Shown: in pieces, positions 18,742-28,602 of the stretch
Position numbering within the stretch: position 1 is the stretch's first letter
Layout of the letters: the number at the start of each line of letters is the position of its first letter
DNA from: Clostridia bacterium
Lineage (GTDB): Bacteria; Bacillota; Clostridia; Christensenellales; Aristaeellaceae
Length of the DNA stretch: 64,000 nt
Direction of reading: 5' to 3'
NCBI GenBank assembly: GCA_017549335.1
Contig: JAFYVB010000009.1
Span: 23,118 to 87,117 of the forward strand
Made by a program: the position numbers and the translations under genes
The notes under the pieces: model-generated
The model's input: the letters and a program-made list of their open reading frames with translations, nothing else
Database searches by the model: none
What the model was told of the DNA's origin: nothing

Positions 18742-20106
18742 TTACGCCGCTGCCTGTTTGGCTTTGAGATTTTTTTCCCAGCGTCCGCTGCGATAAACCA
18801 GCGTCGTGGCGATGCTGGCCACCACCCAGCCTGCGGGATAGCTCATACCCACAAACAGCGGGCTGGTGATGAACTGCGTGCCGATAATAAGATACAGCTG
18901 CCTGAATACCACGAAAGAACCGATGGTGATGATCATGGGCGACAGGCTGTCTCCCGCTCCGCGCAGCGCGCCGGAATAGATCAGCATCGCACAGTACGGG
19001 ATATAGAAGGGCGACAGCCACAAAACGAACATCCGCCCGTATTCCAGTACGTTGGGATCGCTGTTGAAAAGCTTGAGCGCGGTGTCGGAAAACAGCATCA
19101 GCACGGCCACGATCACCGCTGTACCGACTGCAGACAGGATCAGACCGGCATTGACGCCCTTCTTGACACGGTCGATCCTGCCCGCGCCCAGATTCTGTCC
19201 CACAAAGGTGGTATTGGCCATGCCCACGCACATCATCAGCAGCCACGCGAAGGCGTCCAGACGGCTGTAGCTGGTCCAGCCGGCCATGCAGTCGGACTGG
19301 AATTCGTTGATATACGCCTGAACGAACACATTTGAGAAGGACACCACACTGGTCTGAATCCCGGCAGGCAGACCGATTCTGAGAATACGCTTGAGCTCCC
19401 CGCCATGGATATGCAGCCGGGACAGCTGCAGCTGATGGTCTTCTTTCGTTTTGGCAAGCACGATCAGGATCAGCACCGCCGATGCGCACTGCGAAACAAC
19501 CGTCGCCCACGCAACGCCGGCCACACCCATACGGAAGAAAATCACAAAAACAAGATCAAGCACCACATTCAGGCAGGCAGAAAAAATCAGAAAATACAAA
19601 GGTCTTTTGCTGTCGCCCACCGCACGAAGAATGCCTGCGCCGATGTTATACACCATCAGCCCCACGATGCCGCCAAAATAAATCCGCAGATACGCAGAGG
19701 CTTCGGCAAACACGTCTTCGGGGGTTGACATCATGCGCAGCAGCGGATCGGTTGCAACCAGCCCCAGCACTGTGCAGAAAAGCGCCGCGCCAATCGTCAG
19801 TGCCATGGCCGTATGAACCGCATTATGCACGCCGCGCTTATCCCTGGCGCCAAAGCACTGGCTGATCACAACACCCGCGCCCATGGAAAGGCCGGAGAAA
19901 AAGCCGATCAGCGCATTGATGACGCTGCCGGTGGAGCCCACCGCAGCCAGCGCCTGCTTGCCCACGAACTGTCCCACCACCACGCTGTCCACCGTGTTAT
20001 AAAGCTGCTGAAAAATCTGTCCGATCAGCAGCGGCATCGCAAAGACGATCAGGTGCTTGAGGATCGGCCCCTGCGTCATGTCCACGCTCTTTTTCCCCTT
20101 GGGCAT
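18742..20106 (-). CDS. MATE-family efflux transporter
   Basis: MATE transporters export drugs or metabolites by cation antiport. The 454 aa protein has about 12 hydrophobic segments and the family opening MTQGPILKHLIVFAMPLLIGQIFQQLYN, given here as positions 10-37 of the protein, with the later motif ARDKRGVH. The start is the ATG at 20104-20106 after GGAGAAAG; the frame is open 26 codons further but those lie at or before the predicted transcription start. The substrate cannot be read from the sequence. It stands alone, with its own promoter and terminator. Confidence 0.92.
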   Translation of the reverse strand: MPKGKKSVDMTQGPILKHLIVFAMPLLIGQIFQQLYNTVDSVVVGQFVGKQALAAVGSTGSVINALIGFFSGLSMGAGVVISQCFGARDKRGVHNAVHTAMALTIGAALFCTVLGLVATDPLLRMMSTPEDVFAEASAYLRIYFGGIVGLMVYNIGAGILRAVGDSKRPLYFLIFSACLNVVLDLVFVIFFRMGVAGVAWATVVSQCASAVLILIVLAKTKEDHQLQLSRLHIHGGELKRILRIGLPAGIQTSVVSFSNVFVQAYINEFQSDCMAGWTSYSRLDAFAWLLMMCVGMANTTFVGQNLGAGRIDRVKKGVNAGLILSAVGTAVIVAVLMLFSDTALKLFNSDPNVLEYGRMFVLWLSPFYIPYCAMLIYSGALRGAGDSLSPMIITIGSFVVFRQLYLIIGTQFITSPLFVGMSYPAGWVVASIATTLVYRSGRWEKNLKAKQAAA

Positions 20107-20142
20107 TTTAATCTTTCTCCCATCCAAATTGATACGCATCCC

Positions 20143-20170
20143 ATTATACCATTTTATTTTCTGTTGGAAA
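20143..20170 (-). promoter_or_regulatory. Promoter of the MATE gene
   Basis: Minus-strand TATAAT (20143-20148) with a TTTCCA -35 (20165-20170) at 16 bp. The predicted start of the transcript decides between the possible start codons and favours 20106. Confidence 0.65.
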
Positions 20171-20180
20171 GTAAAAAACA

Positions 20181-20375
20181 TCATAAAAACAACATCCTTC
20201 CCTTCTCGCTTCCCGGAAGGATGTTGCCGCTGCGGACAGCTGCCGCATAAATATCTCCCACCGATTGCACCGCCGAAGCCTCTCCCGGCTTATACGGTTC
20301 GTTGAACACGGGGAATGCATAATACCGTTCCGCAGCGAAGACGGTCTTGCGGGAAAACTCCCCCTTAACCTTCAT
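20181..20375 (-). CDS. Small protein of 64 aa coupled to the MFS gene
   Basis: A 64-codon frame starts in an ATGA overlap with the stop of the MFS transporter and ends at 20181. Its composition is protein-like (FAAERYYAFPVFNEPYKPG and GDIYAAAVRSG) and third codon positions are GC-biased like the neighbours. It has no membrane segment and I do not recognise it. The hairpin at 20194-20222 lies inside its last codons and may end the transcript. Translation would depend on coupling, since the AAGGA site is almost touching the ATG. Confidence 0.45.
   Translation of the reverse strand: MKVKGEFSRKTVFAAERYYAFPVFNEPYKPGEASAVQSVGDIYAAAVRSGNILPGSEKGRMLFL
20194..20222 (-). terminator. Possible terminator after the MFS gene
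   Basis: ATCCTTCC / GGAAGGAT stem with a 13-base loop, followed on the minus strand by GTTGTTTTTATG. The loop is long, so strength is uncertain. Confidence 0.5.
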
Positions 20376-21646
20376 TCCTTCAGCTTTCCCTTTTTGATGA
20401 GAACCTTTCGTACGTAAATCATTGCCGCCACCGTCAGCACAAGGCTGATGGCCGACAGCACCTGCTGTGCGTAAACGGTCACGCCCCAAATGCTGTTTCC
20501 GCCGTTTTGCATCCGGGTCACCAGCGGGCTGATGCACACCGTTGTCACAAATCCGGCAATGCCTGCCGCAGCCTGACTGATGGCAAGAGCATCGGAGCGC
20601 ATTTCAAAGGGAGCGTAATCAAACACCATGTTCACCATGGCGCTGTTTATGCCGCCCATGGCAATGCCATGGAACAGATAATAAAGCACGAACATGATTA
20701 GGCCGTTTAAAGGCGTGGCGAACATAACGCAGACGGCGCTGACCGCAAGAAAAGCAAAGCACTTTTCAATCATCACGGCAAAGGAGCGTTTATCGGCGTA
20801 CTTTCCCCAGGCTTTCGATACCGCAATGCGCGATACGCTGCTCACAAGCGCCGCAAGGGCCACCGTTTTCAGATCAAGCCCCAGTTCGCCGATCATATAT
20901 GTGCCGTAAAAGGGCACGGATACATAATGCGAAATGTTGTAAATGACGTACACCGTCGTCACTTTCAGTATTTTTTTATTCCGCATCACGGCAGCGATGC
21001 TCTGCCGGACAGAACGCTTTTGAGGACTGTTCTCTGCCGGCTCAAAGATATTTGCCATCATCAGCGTATGGATAAGCAGCAGCGCGCCCACCACGAAGGC
21101 CATGATCGGAAAGCTGTCCGTAACGCGTTCCCGGGCGCTGAAGCGATCCATCACCGCGCCCATGGCATAGGAAAACGCCATGCCGCCGATGAGCGAAACA
21201 ATTTCCTTGTTCGCAGTAAAGCTGCCCCGCTTTTTATCCTCTACAAGGGACATAAGCCAGCTCATTTTTCTGGGATGGGCCATGTTGTAAATCAGATAGG
21301 CCGACAGGATCGAAACGATGAACAGCGCCGTCTTGACTCCGTCGGGCAGCGCCGTAAGAGGAATGATATAAAGCATCATGAACAGCAGCTGATTCGCAAC
21401 GCTCATGAAGATCACAAACTTTTTGGTTTTTTCAGTCTTTAAAAGCACCGACAAAAGCTGAAACGTACACCCCAGGGCGATCACAGACGATATGACCCCC
21501 GTAAGGCTGTCCGAGAAATTCAGGGATTTTGTAACAGTCGCAAGAAACGATCCCATCATCAGGATCGAAATCAGGTATTCGACCAGCGCTTCAAAAATAT
21601 ACAGGATCCGGCCGCGCTTGAAAAGCGCCTCGTTATTACTATTCAT
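20372..21646 (-). CDS. MFS transporter
   Basis: A 424 aa major facilitator with 12 predicted membrane helices in two halves joined by a charged loop (EPAENSPQKRSVRQS). The start is the ATG at 21644-21646, 6 nt after GCGGAGG; the ATG two codons earlier touches the ribosome binding site. The family of related proteins in Clostridia is mostly of unknown substrate; the N-terminal NEALFKRGRILYIFEALVEY is typical of that group. It is followed by a coupled 64-codon frame. Confidence 0.88.
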   Translation of the reverse strand: MNSNNEALFKRGRILYIFEALVEYLISILMMGSFLATVTKSLNFSDSLTGVISSVIALGCTFQLLSVLLKTEKTKKFVIFMSVANQLLFMMLYIIPLTALPDGVKTALFIVSILSAYLIYNMAHPRKMSWLMSLVEDKKRGSFTANKEIVSLIGGMAFSYAMGAVMDRFSARERVTDSFPIMAFVVGALLLIHTLMMANIFEPAENSPQKRSVRQSIAAVMRNKKILKVTTVYVIYNISHYVSVPFYGTYMIGELGLDLKTVALAALVSSVSRIAVSKAWGKYADKRSFAVMIEKCFAFLAVSAVCVMFATPLNGLIMFVLYYLFHGIAMGGINSAMVNMVFDYAPFEMRSDALAISQAAAGIAGFVTTVCISPLVTRMQNGGNSIWGVTVYAQQVLSAISLVLTVAAMIYVRKVLIKKGKLKE

Positions 21647-21712
21647 AAGCATCCTCCGCGAGCATCATCATAGCACACAAATCCGCCGATTTCTACAATC
21701 TGACGCAAAAAA

Positions 21713-21736
21713 AGCAGCGGCATGACAGCCGCTGCT
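21713..21736 (-). terminator. Terminator after clpX
   Basis: AGCAGCGGC / GCCGCTGCT stem of 9 bp, six-base loop, then TTTTTT on the minus strand, 26 bp after the clpX stop. Confidence 0.92.
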
Positions 21737-21762
21737 TCTCAACTTTGTATGTTGCCGGATTT

Positions 21763-23073
<1,311 letters not shown>

Positions 23074-23081
23074 TTGTCACC

Positions 23082-23678
23082 TCAGGCTTTGTTATTGCGG
23101 GGATAATAGATCTGGTCGATGATATGATAATCCAGCGCTTCCTCGGCGGTCATGAAATAATCGCGTTCGCAGTCCTGACGCACCTTGTCCTCGGGCTGCT
23201 CGGTCATTTCGCTCATCATGCGGATCATCTTATCCTTGGTGCGCATCAGCCACTTGGCGCGGATCTCCACGTCGGTGGCCTGACCGCTGGCGCCGCCCAG
23301 GGGCTGGTGGATCATCACTTCGCTGTTGGGCAGCGCCAGACGCTTGCCCTTGGTGCCCGCCATCAGCAGGAAGGCGCCCATGGAAGCGGCCATGCCCACG
23401 CACACGGTGCGCACGTCGCACTTGATGTAATTCATGGTGTCGTAGATCGCCATGCCGGCTGTGACCGAACCGCCGGGGCTGTTGATATACAGCGAGATAT
23501 CGGCGTCGGGGTTGTCCATTTCAAGGAACAGCAGCTGGGCAATGACGATATTGGCCACCTGATCGGTGATCTCGTCCGTCAGGAAGATGATACGGTCCTT
23601 GAGCAGACGGGAGTACAGATCATAGCCGCGCTCACCGTTGCTGGTGCGCTCGACAACATTGGGAATGAGAATGCTCAT
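23082..23678 (-). CDS. clpP: ATP-dependent Clp protease proteolytic subunit ClpP
   Basis: The serine peptidase of the Clp machine. The 198 aa protein carries the catalytic triad in [11 protein letters not shown] (Ser), MIHQPLGGA (His) and the following Asp in the [14 protein letters not shown] region. The propeptide is short: [20 protein letters not shown]. It sits between tig and clpX as in most Firmicutes. Confidence 0.97.
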   Translation of the reverse strand: MSILIPNVVERTSNGERGYDLYSRLLKDRIIFLTDEITDQVANIVIAQLLFLEMDNPDADISLYINSPGGSVTAGMAIYDTMNYIKCDVRTVCVGMAASMGAFLLMAGTKGKRLALPNSEVMIHQPLGGASGQATDVEIRAKWLMRTKDKMIRMMSEMTEQPEDKVRQDCERDYFMTAEEALDYHIIDQIYYPRNNKA

Positions 23679-23718
23679 ACCTGTTTCCTCCTGAAAAAAT
23701 GTACCTAAAAAGCATATG

Positions 23719-23751
23719 ACGCAAGCGCGGGTTTTATGCCCACGCTTGCGT
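23719..23751 (-). terminator. Strong stem-loop between tig and clpP
   Basis: A 13 bp stem with one G-T pair and a seven-base loop (on the plus strand ACGCAAGCGCGGG / CCCACGCTTGCGT) lies 31 bp after the tig stop. On the minus strand it is followed by CATATGCTTTTT, a weak T-tract. It may be a partial terminator that lowers clpPX relative to tig, or an mRNA processing stop. Confidence 0.55.
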
Positions 23752-23782
23752 TAAATGTTTTGTTTATTTACCGGTCGCGGGC

Positions 23783-25093
23783 TTATTCAGCCTTTTCTTC
23801 CTTGGTCTCGGTGATCTTGGCGTTTTCCTTGATGAAGTCGATGGTCTTCTTGATGGTGGCGGTCTCCTTCAGATAGGCGATCTGGCCTTCGGAGAGGGAC
23901 TTCTTGAATTCCTCGACGTCACGGCCCATGCGGGCAGCCTGATCGGCGATGGTGGCCTGCTCGTCTTCCTCGGTGGCGGCGATGCTTTCAGCCTTGGCCA
24001 GCGCTTCCAGAACCAGCTGGGTCTTTACGCGGTTCTTGGCTTCGGCCTTGTAGCCTTCACGCAGCTGGGCTTCGTCCTGACCGGTGTACTTGAGGTAGTC
24101 GGCCATGCGGATGCCCTGATACATCATGCGCATTTCCATTTCGCGCAGCATGGTGGTGACTTCGTCTTCAACCATGGCTTCGGGAATGTCGCAGTCGGCA
24201 GCGTCCACAACCTTCTGCACCAGAGCGTCTTCCAGCTCGGCTTCGGCGCGCTCGGCAGCGTTCTTTTCCAGAGTCTCAACGATGTTCTGCTTGTAAGCTT
24301 CGAAGGTGTCGAACTCGGAAACGTCGGCGGCGAAATCGTCATCCAGCTCAGGGCGAACCTTTACCTGGATGCCGTTGACCTTTACGTGGAAGATGGCAGC
24401 CTTGCCGGCCAGCTCTTCAGCATGATACTGTTCGGGGAAGGTGACGGACAGATCCTTCTCTTCGCCGATGGCCATGCCGATCATCTGCTCTTCGAAGCCG
24501 GGGATGAACATACCGCTGCCGATGGTCAGGGTCTGCTTTTCGGCAGTGCCGCCCTGGAAGGCAACGCCGTCCACGCTGCCGGCGTAGTCGAGGTTGACGA
24601 TGTCGCCGTTTTCAACAGCGCGATCGGTCACGTCCATGGTGGAGCTGGCGCGCTCGGCGTCGCTCTCGATGCGGGCGTTCACGGCTTCTTCGCTGACAGC
24701 CTGAACCTTCTTTTCGGCTTCAACGCCCTTGTACTCGCCCAGGGTAACTTCGGGCTTTACGAACACTTCGATGGTGTACTTCAGCTCCATGCCGGTGCCG
24801 ATCTGCTCGATGTTCACTTCGGGGCGGTCAACGGGCTGCAGGTTTTCAGCCTTGATGCACTCTTCGTAAGCGGGCTGAGCGACCGCTTCGAAAGCATCGT
24901 CATAGAAAATGGCTTCGCCGTACAGGTTCTCGATCATCTTGCGGGGAGCCTTGCCCTTGCGGAAACCCTGCACATTGATCTGGCCGCGGTTCTTCAGGTA
25001 GGACTTCTGCATAGCCTCGGCAAAGGACTCGGCGGAAGCGACAAACGCGATCTTGATCTTATTGCTCGCGATCTTTTCAACAGTGTAGCTCAT
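23783..25093 (-). CDS. tig: Trigger factor (ribosome-associated chaperone)
   Basis: Trigger factor binds new chains at the ribosome exit. In order the 436 aa protein has the ribosome-binding domain with the signature GFRKGKAPRK, the FKBP-type prolyl isomerase domain (about residues 150-235), and the helical C-domain. The start at 25091-25093 is 7 nt after GGAGG. The extra 18 codons upstream in the frame lie across the promoter region and are not used. Confidence 0.96.
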   Translation of the reverse strand: MSYTVEKIASNKIKIAFVASAESFAEAMQKSYLKNRGQINVQGFRKGKAPRKMIENLYGEAIFYDDAFEAVAQPAYEECIKAENLQPVDRPEVNIEQIGTGMELKYTIEVFVKPEVTLGEYKGVEAEKKVQAVSEEAVNARIESDAERASSTMDVTDRAVENGDIVNLDYAGSVDGVAFQGGTAEKQTLTIGSGMFIPGFEEQMIGMAIGEEKDLSVTFPEQYHAEELAGKAAIFHVKVNGIQVKVRPELDDDFAADVSEFDTFEAYKQNIVETLEKNAAERAEAELEDALVQKVVDAADCDIPEAMVEDEVTTMLREMEMRMMYQGIRMADYLKYTGQDEAQLREGYKAEAKNRVKTQLVLEALAKAESIAATEEDEQATIADQAARMGRDVEEFKKSLSEGQIAYLKETATIKKTIDFIKENAKITETKEEKAE

Positions 25094-25155
25094 TTGGAAA
25101 CCTCCAATTGTTATGATAGCTCTTTCAGTCTGCGCGCATTCGCACACAGCAAGAT

Positions 25156-25184
25156 ATTATATCAAAGAAAAAACCGATTTGCAA
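25156..25184 (-). promoter_or_regulatory. Promoter of tig-clpP-clpX
   Basis: TTGCAA (25179-25184) and TATAAT (25156-25161) on the minus strand, 17 bp apart, about 60 bp upstream of the tig start. Confidence 0.85.
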
Positions 25185-25265
25185 GCATTTACCGGGTCTG
25201 TTTATGCAAGAATATGGCTTTTTTCGCCGTGTTTTCAAATTTCTTTGAAATTAGCGGCAAGTTTC

Positions 25266-25295
25266 TTGACATATCCTGTCGTTTTACTGTATGCT
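25266..25295 (+). promoter_or_regulatory. Promoter of udk
   Basis: TTGACA (25266-25271) and TATGCT (25290-25295), 18 bp apart, about 25 bp before the chosen udk start. It shows that the longer frame from 25291 is not the start. Confidence 0.8.
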
Positions 25296-25320
25296 AAACA
25301 AAATACGGAGGTGGCTTCCC

Positions 25321-25938
25321 ATGATATTCATCGGTATCTGCGGTGCCAGCGGCTCGGGCAAAACCACGCTGGCCAACGAACTGTGTCACGCGATCGGCGC
25401 ATCCAGCACGCTTATCAGTCAGGATGCCTATTATCTTGACCATCCCGATCTTTCCTTCGAAGAACGCTGCAAGCTCAATTACGATGAACCTTGCATTTTT
25501 GACCATGACCAGCTGTACCAGGACGTTTGCGACCTGATGGAGGGCAAGTCCGTGCCCCGCAAGGCCTACGATTACGGCGATCACCGCCGTGCTCCCTCCA
25601 CGGAGATGATGCATCCCGCGGACGTGATCATCGTGGAAGGTATCCATTCCTTCTTTGACGAGCGCCTTTGCGACAAAATGTTCCTGAAGCTGTACGTCAA
25701 TGTGGATCCCGATATCTGTCTGCTTCGCCGCATTAACCGCGACATCATCGAGCGTGGCCGCCATATTGAAAACATCACCGACCAGTATCTGGCCACCGTT
25801 CGTCCCATGTACGAAAAGTATATCCGCAATTACATCAACAACGCCGACGTCATCGTTGCCCGCGGCGGCAAGAACGCCAAGATCGTGGAGATCCTTGCCG
25901 GCTATATGCACGATGCTCTGGCAGGAGATGCGGAATAA
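25321..25938 (+). CDS. udk: Uridine kinase
   Basis: Udk phosphorylates uridine and cytidine in pyrimidine salvage. The 205 aa protein has the P-loop GASGSGKTTL, the nucleoside-site segment DYGDHRR, and EGIHSFFDERL followed by the lid RRINRDIIERGR. The start at 25321 follows GGAGG by 9 nt. It is divergent from tig and ends next to the large repeat element. Confidence 0.95.
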   Translation: MIFIGICGASGSGKTTLANELCHAIGASSTLISQDAYYLDHPDLSFEERCKLNYDEPCIFDHDQLYQDVCDLMEGKSVPRKAYDYGDHRRAPSTEMMHPADVIIVEGIHSFFDERLCDKMFLKLYVNVDPDICLLRRINRDIIERGRHIENITDQYLATVRPMYEKYIRNYINNADVIVARGGKNAKIVEILAGYMHDALAGDAE

Positions 25939-25948
25939 GAAAAACGGA

Positions 25949-26401
25949 GGGAGGACGTTTCTTTCTTGAGTCAAGAAAGAAACAAAGAACCTGCGTTATA
26001 TCGTTCATTGGCTGCATTATTGGCGCGGCAGACTATACGAAAAAGAAGACGGAAACCCGAATATGCAAGCAAGCTTGCCTCTCGGTTTTCCGTCTCTTTT
26101 TCTTGTCCTTTTCACGGACACGATCACGCAAGCGTGACCGGTCTGCCGCTTGGGATTCCCGCTTGCTGCATCGAAGCACACGCCGCACAGCCCGCAACGG
26201 AGCGGCAGTTTGGACGGCGCAGCCGGACAGGTTTGCGAAGCAAACGAAAAAGGACGGGGAAGATCAGCGGATCGAGTTTACTCGAATCCCTGAGATTCTT
26301 CGTCCTTCTTCATATACTGCCGCGCCGATAACGCAGCCGGTTTCCGATCCAAACGCAGGTTTTCTGCTTCTCTTTTAACTCAAAAGAGAAGCGTCTCCCC
26401 C
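25949..26401. repeat. Large imperfect palindromic element (MITE-like or structured RNA)
   Basis: The 440 bp between the convergent udk and NUDIX genes holds no protein-coding gene. Its two ends are inverted copies of about 85 bp: GGGAGGACGTTTCTTTCTTG at the left and, read from the other strand, GGGGGAGACGCTTCTCTTTT at the right; further in both have ACCTGCG and end in GGCGCGGCAG (26022-26031 against 26317-26326). Each end is itself a hairpin (12 bp arms around 25970; 10 bp arms 26367-26391). The inside has more hairpins, e.g. 26048-26094 with GACGGAA/TTCCGTC, GTTTGC-GAA-GCAAAC near 26231, and CTGCCGCT/AGCGGCAG arms. It can end both convergent transcripts. No transposase or flanking duplication is visible. 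Confidence 0.75.
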
Positions 26402-26784
26402 ACTTTCGCAGCAATCTTCACGTCCGCAGGAGAAAGCTCAAGCTCCATCAGCTCCCGCGCGTTCACCCATCGGATCTCATCATGCACGCGAAGTTCAAAC
26501 TCGCCCGCCAGCCACTCAAAAACATACGCGCACAAGAGAATGCTCTCCCCCTGCGCGCCGTACACATACCGGCTGTCGGTCACGTGCTGAAGCGTCCTGC
26601 CCGTAATGCCGAATTCTTCGGACATCTCGCGCTCAAGGCATTTTTCATCGGTTTCCCCCGCTTCCACCTTGCCGCCGGGGAACTCCCACATGCCTTCATT
26701 TTTCTGACCTTTTGCACGGCGTGCGGCGAGCACCCTGCCGCCTCGCAGCACAACAGCCGCCGTCACGCGGCGTTCGCCAGTCAT
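26380..26784 (-). CDS. NUDIX hydrolase, MutT-like
   Basis: A 134 aa NUDIX protein, probably a (deoxy)nucleoside triphosphate pyrophosphohydrolase such as the MutT type that cleans 8-oxo-dGTP. The NUDIX box matches the family pattern: GGKVEAGET, seven residues, then REMSEEFGI. The family's usual WEFPGGK is present. The last seven residues (VGETLLF) and the stop codon lie within the right arm of the large palindromic element, so the natural end of the protein may have been replaced. It overlaps the lipid kinase start by 4 bp. Confidence 0.9.
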   Translation of the reverse strand: MTGERRVTAAVVLRGGRVLAARRAKGQKNEGMWEFPGGKVEAGETDEKCLEREMSEEFGITGRTLQHVTDSRYVYGAQGESILLCAYVFEWLAGEFELRVHDEIRWVNARELMELELSPADVKIAAKVGETLLF

Positions 26785-27731
26785 ACCGCTTTTTCCGCTG
26801 CGGCAGGCGCTTCGCTGATGGCATGCACAGCGCCGCGGGGCACGATAAAGTTCACGCCGCCGGGGATCATTTCAATGTCAAAGCGCTCCGCGGAATGGAT
26901 TTCGCCGTCCAGCGCCATGATAAATTCGCCGTCGCTTTCGATGGTCACCTTCCGTGCACGGCGGTAGGTAATATACGGAAGCAGGTAATCGCTGTCCAGA
27001 TGCCCGCCCTTCTGATAAATCCCGATGGCCTTGGGAACTTTGAGAATGGACAGGGACTTGACCGCGCACACTTCGATCAAGCCGTCCTCCACGCTTGCGC
27101 GGGGCGCGGCGCGGAAGGAGCCGCCTTCGTATTCGCCGTTGGCCATGGTGCAAAGAATCATGTCCCCGTCAAAGATCTTTTCACCGTCGGCGATGATGCG
27201 GCATTTGTTATGCATGCCGTCGAAAAGCGTCATCACGATGGCAGGATAATACGCCCGCTGGCTGGTGAAGAAGGAGAAGCGGCGGAATCGCGCCATGCGG
27301 TCGGCCACCTTGGATTCAAAGCCCGCATTGGCTACATTGATGCAGTACTTATCGTTGACGCGCATCAGGTCAACGGGTTTTTCCTGCCCCGCAAGCACGG
27401 CGCCGATATCGCTGAAATGCTTTTTCCCGCCAAAATACTTGATAAAATCGTTGCCGCTGCCGCAGGGAAAACACCCTACCGCCGCATGGCTGTGCAGCGC
27501 CGCGCCGTTAACCACCTCATTGAGCGTGCCGTCGCCGCCGCAGGCATAAAAGCGCATGGGCTCATCACAGGAAGCGCATTTTTCGCGCACAAAGCGCGTG
27601 GCGTCCCCCGCCGCCTGCGTGACGTAGATCTCATATTCAAACTGGCCCTTGAAGCCTTCCAGCGCCTTTTGCACAACGGGTGTGCAATCGCTGGGACCTG
27701 AGGTGGGATTGACAATGAAGTAATGGCGCAT
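26781..27731 (-). CDS. Diacylglycerol kinase-like lipid kinase (DAGK catalytic domain)
   Basis: A 316 aa member of the DAGK_cat/YegS/DgkB family, which phosphorylates diacylglycerol or related lipids. Visible motifs are NPTSG at the start, CGGDGTLNEVVNG and CGSGNDF. The start at 27729-27731 is 7 nt after GGGAGG; the frame's first 11 codons upstream are not used. It overlaps the NUDIX gene as ATGA. Substrate (diacylglycerol or another lipid) is not decided by the sequence. Confidence 0.9.
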   Translation of the reverse strand: MRHYFIVNPTSGPSDCTPVVQKALEGFKGQFEYEIYVTQAAGDATRFVREKCASCDEPMRFYACGGDGTLNEVVNGAALHSHAAVGCFPCGSGNDFIKYFGGKKHFSDIGAVLAGQEKPVDLMRVNDKYCINVANAGFESKVADRMARFRRFSFFTSQRAYYPAIVMTLFDGMHNKCRIIADGEKIFDGDMILCTMANGEYEGGSFRAAPRASVEDGLIEVCAVKSLSILKVPKAIGIYQKGGHLDSDYLLPYITYRRARKVTIESDGEFIMALDGEIHSAERFDIEMIPGGVNFIVPRGAVHAISEAPAAAEKAV

Positions 27732-27771
27732 GATGCCGCCTCCCCGATTCTTTTGTATGCACAAAAAAGCA

Positions 27772-27800
27772 TTGCTATCTTTCCGCGCATCGGTTACAAT
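27772..27800 (+). promoter_or_regulatory. Promoter of the cyclophilin gene
   Basis: TTGCTA (27772-27777) and TACAAT (27795-27800) with a 17 bp spacer. It would give an 80-85 nt leader before the cyclophilin start. Confidence 0.65.
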
Positions 27801-27890
27801 ATATGTACGCGTATTTCCGCATATGAAACGGTATCGATTATAACTTAAGTATTATAACGGAATGCAGGTTTTATTGTCAAGGAGGTTCCC

Positions 27891-28559
27891 ATGAGCAAAA
27901 AAGTAAAAAAGATCAATCCCTACGCCAAAAAGAAAAAGAAGGACAGCCGTCCGCTGATCGTTGCCGTCGTTGTAATCCTTTGTCTGTGCGCGCTCGTCGC
28001 CGGTCTCATTCTTCGGAACAAAAACGATGCCCCCGCCGTCCCCGGCACCGCCGAGCTTATGACGGTCACCCACCGCGTGGAGATCGATATTCAGGATTAC
28101 GGTACCGTCAAGGCTGAGCTTTACGGCGATATGGCGCCCATCACCGTGGATAATTTCGTGAAGCTTGCCAAAGAGGGCTTTTATGACGGGCTTACCTTCC
28201 ACCGCATCATCAGCGGCTTTATGATTCAGGGCGGCGATCCTCAGGGGAACGGCTACGGCGGCTCGGACGTAACGATCAAGGGTGAATTTTCTGCCAACGG
28301 CGTAAACAACCCCCTCGCTCACACCCGCGGCGTACTCTCCATGGCCCGCTCCGCCGCCTATAACAGCGCCTCCTCCCAGTTCTTCATCATGCACAAGGAC
28401 TATCCTTCCCTCAACGGCCAGTACGCCGCCTTCGGCAAGGTGACGGAGGGCATTGAGATCGTTGATCAGATCTGCGCCAAAACCCCCGTAATCGACCGAA
28501 ACGGTTCTGTCGCCAAAGCGAATCAGCCCGTAATCACCGCCGTCCGCGTGGTGGAATAA
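27891..28559 (+). CDS. Membrane-anchored cyclophilin-type peptidyl-prolyl isomerase
   Basis: The 222 aa protein has a very Lys-rich cytosolic head, one membrane helix (PLIVAVVVILCLCALVAGLI) and then a cyclophilin domain outside the cell. Catalytic and substrate-site motifs are FHRIISGFMIQGGDPQGNG, SSQFFIMH and FGKVTEG, so it should be active. No lipobox is present, so the anchor is the uncleaved helix. It probably helps fold exported proteins. Ribosome binding site AAGGAGG lies 7 nt before the ATG. A bidirectional terminator follows. Confidence 0.93.
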   Translation: MSKKVKKINPYAKKKKKDSRPLIVAVVVILCLCALVAGLILRNKNDAPAVPGTAELMTVTHRVEIDIQDYGTVKAELYGDMAPITVDNFVKLAKEGFYDGLTFHRIISGFMIQGGDPQGNGYGGSDVTIKGEFSANGVNNPLAHTRGVLSMARSAAYNSASSQFFIMHKDYPSLNGQYAAFGKVTEGIEIVDQICAKTPVIDRNGSVAKANQPVITAVRVVE

Positions 28560-28569
28560 GCAAACAAAA

Positions 28570-28602
28570 ACTGCGTACCTTTCCGGGTACGCAGTCTTTT
28601 TT
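28570..28602. terminator. Bidirectional terminator between the cyclophilin and cyclase genes
   Basis: ACTGCGTACC / GGTACGCAGT stem of 10 bp with a six-base loop, T-run on both strands. It serves the two convergent genes. Confidence 0.9.

Noticed and set aside
25940-26400. Open plus-strand frames between udk and the NUDIX gene
   Set aside because: Short, with composition of translated hairpins; the region is explained by the palindromic element.
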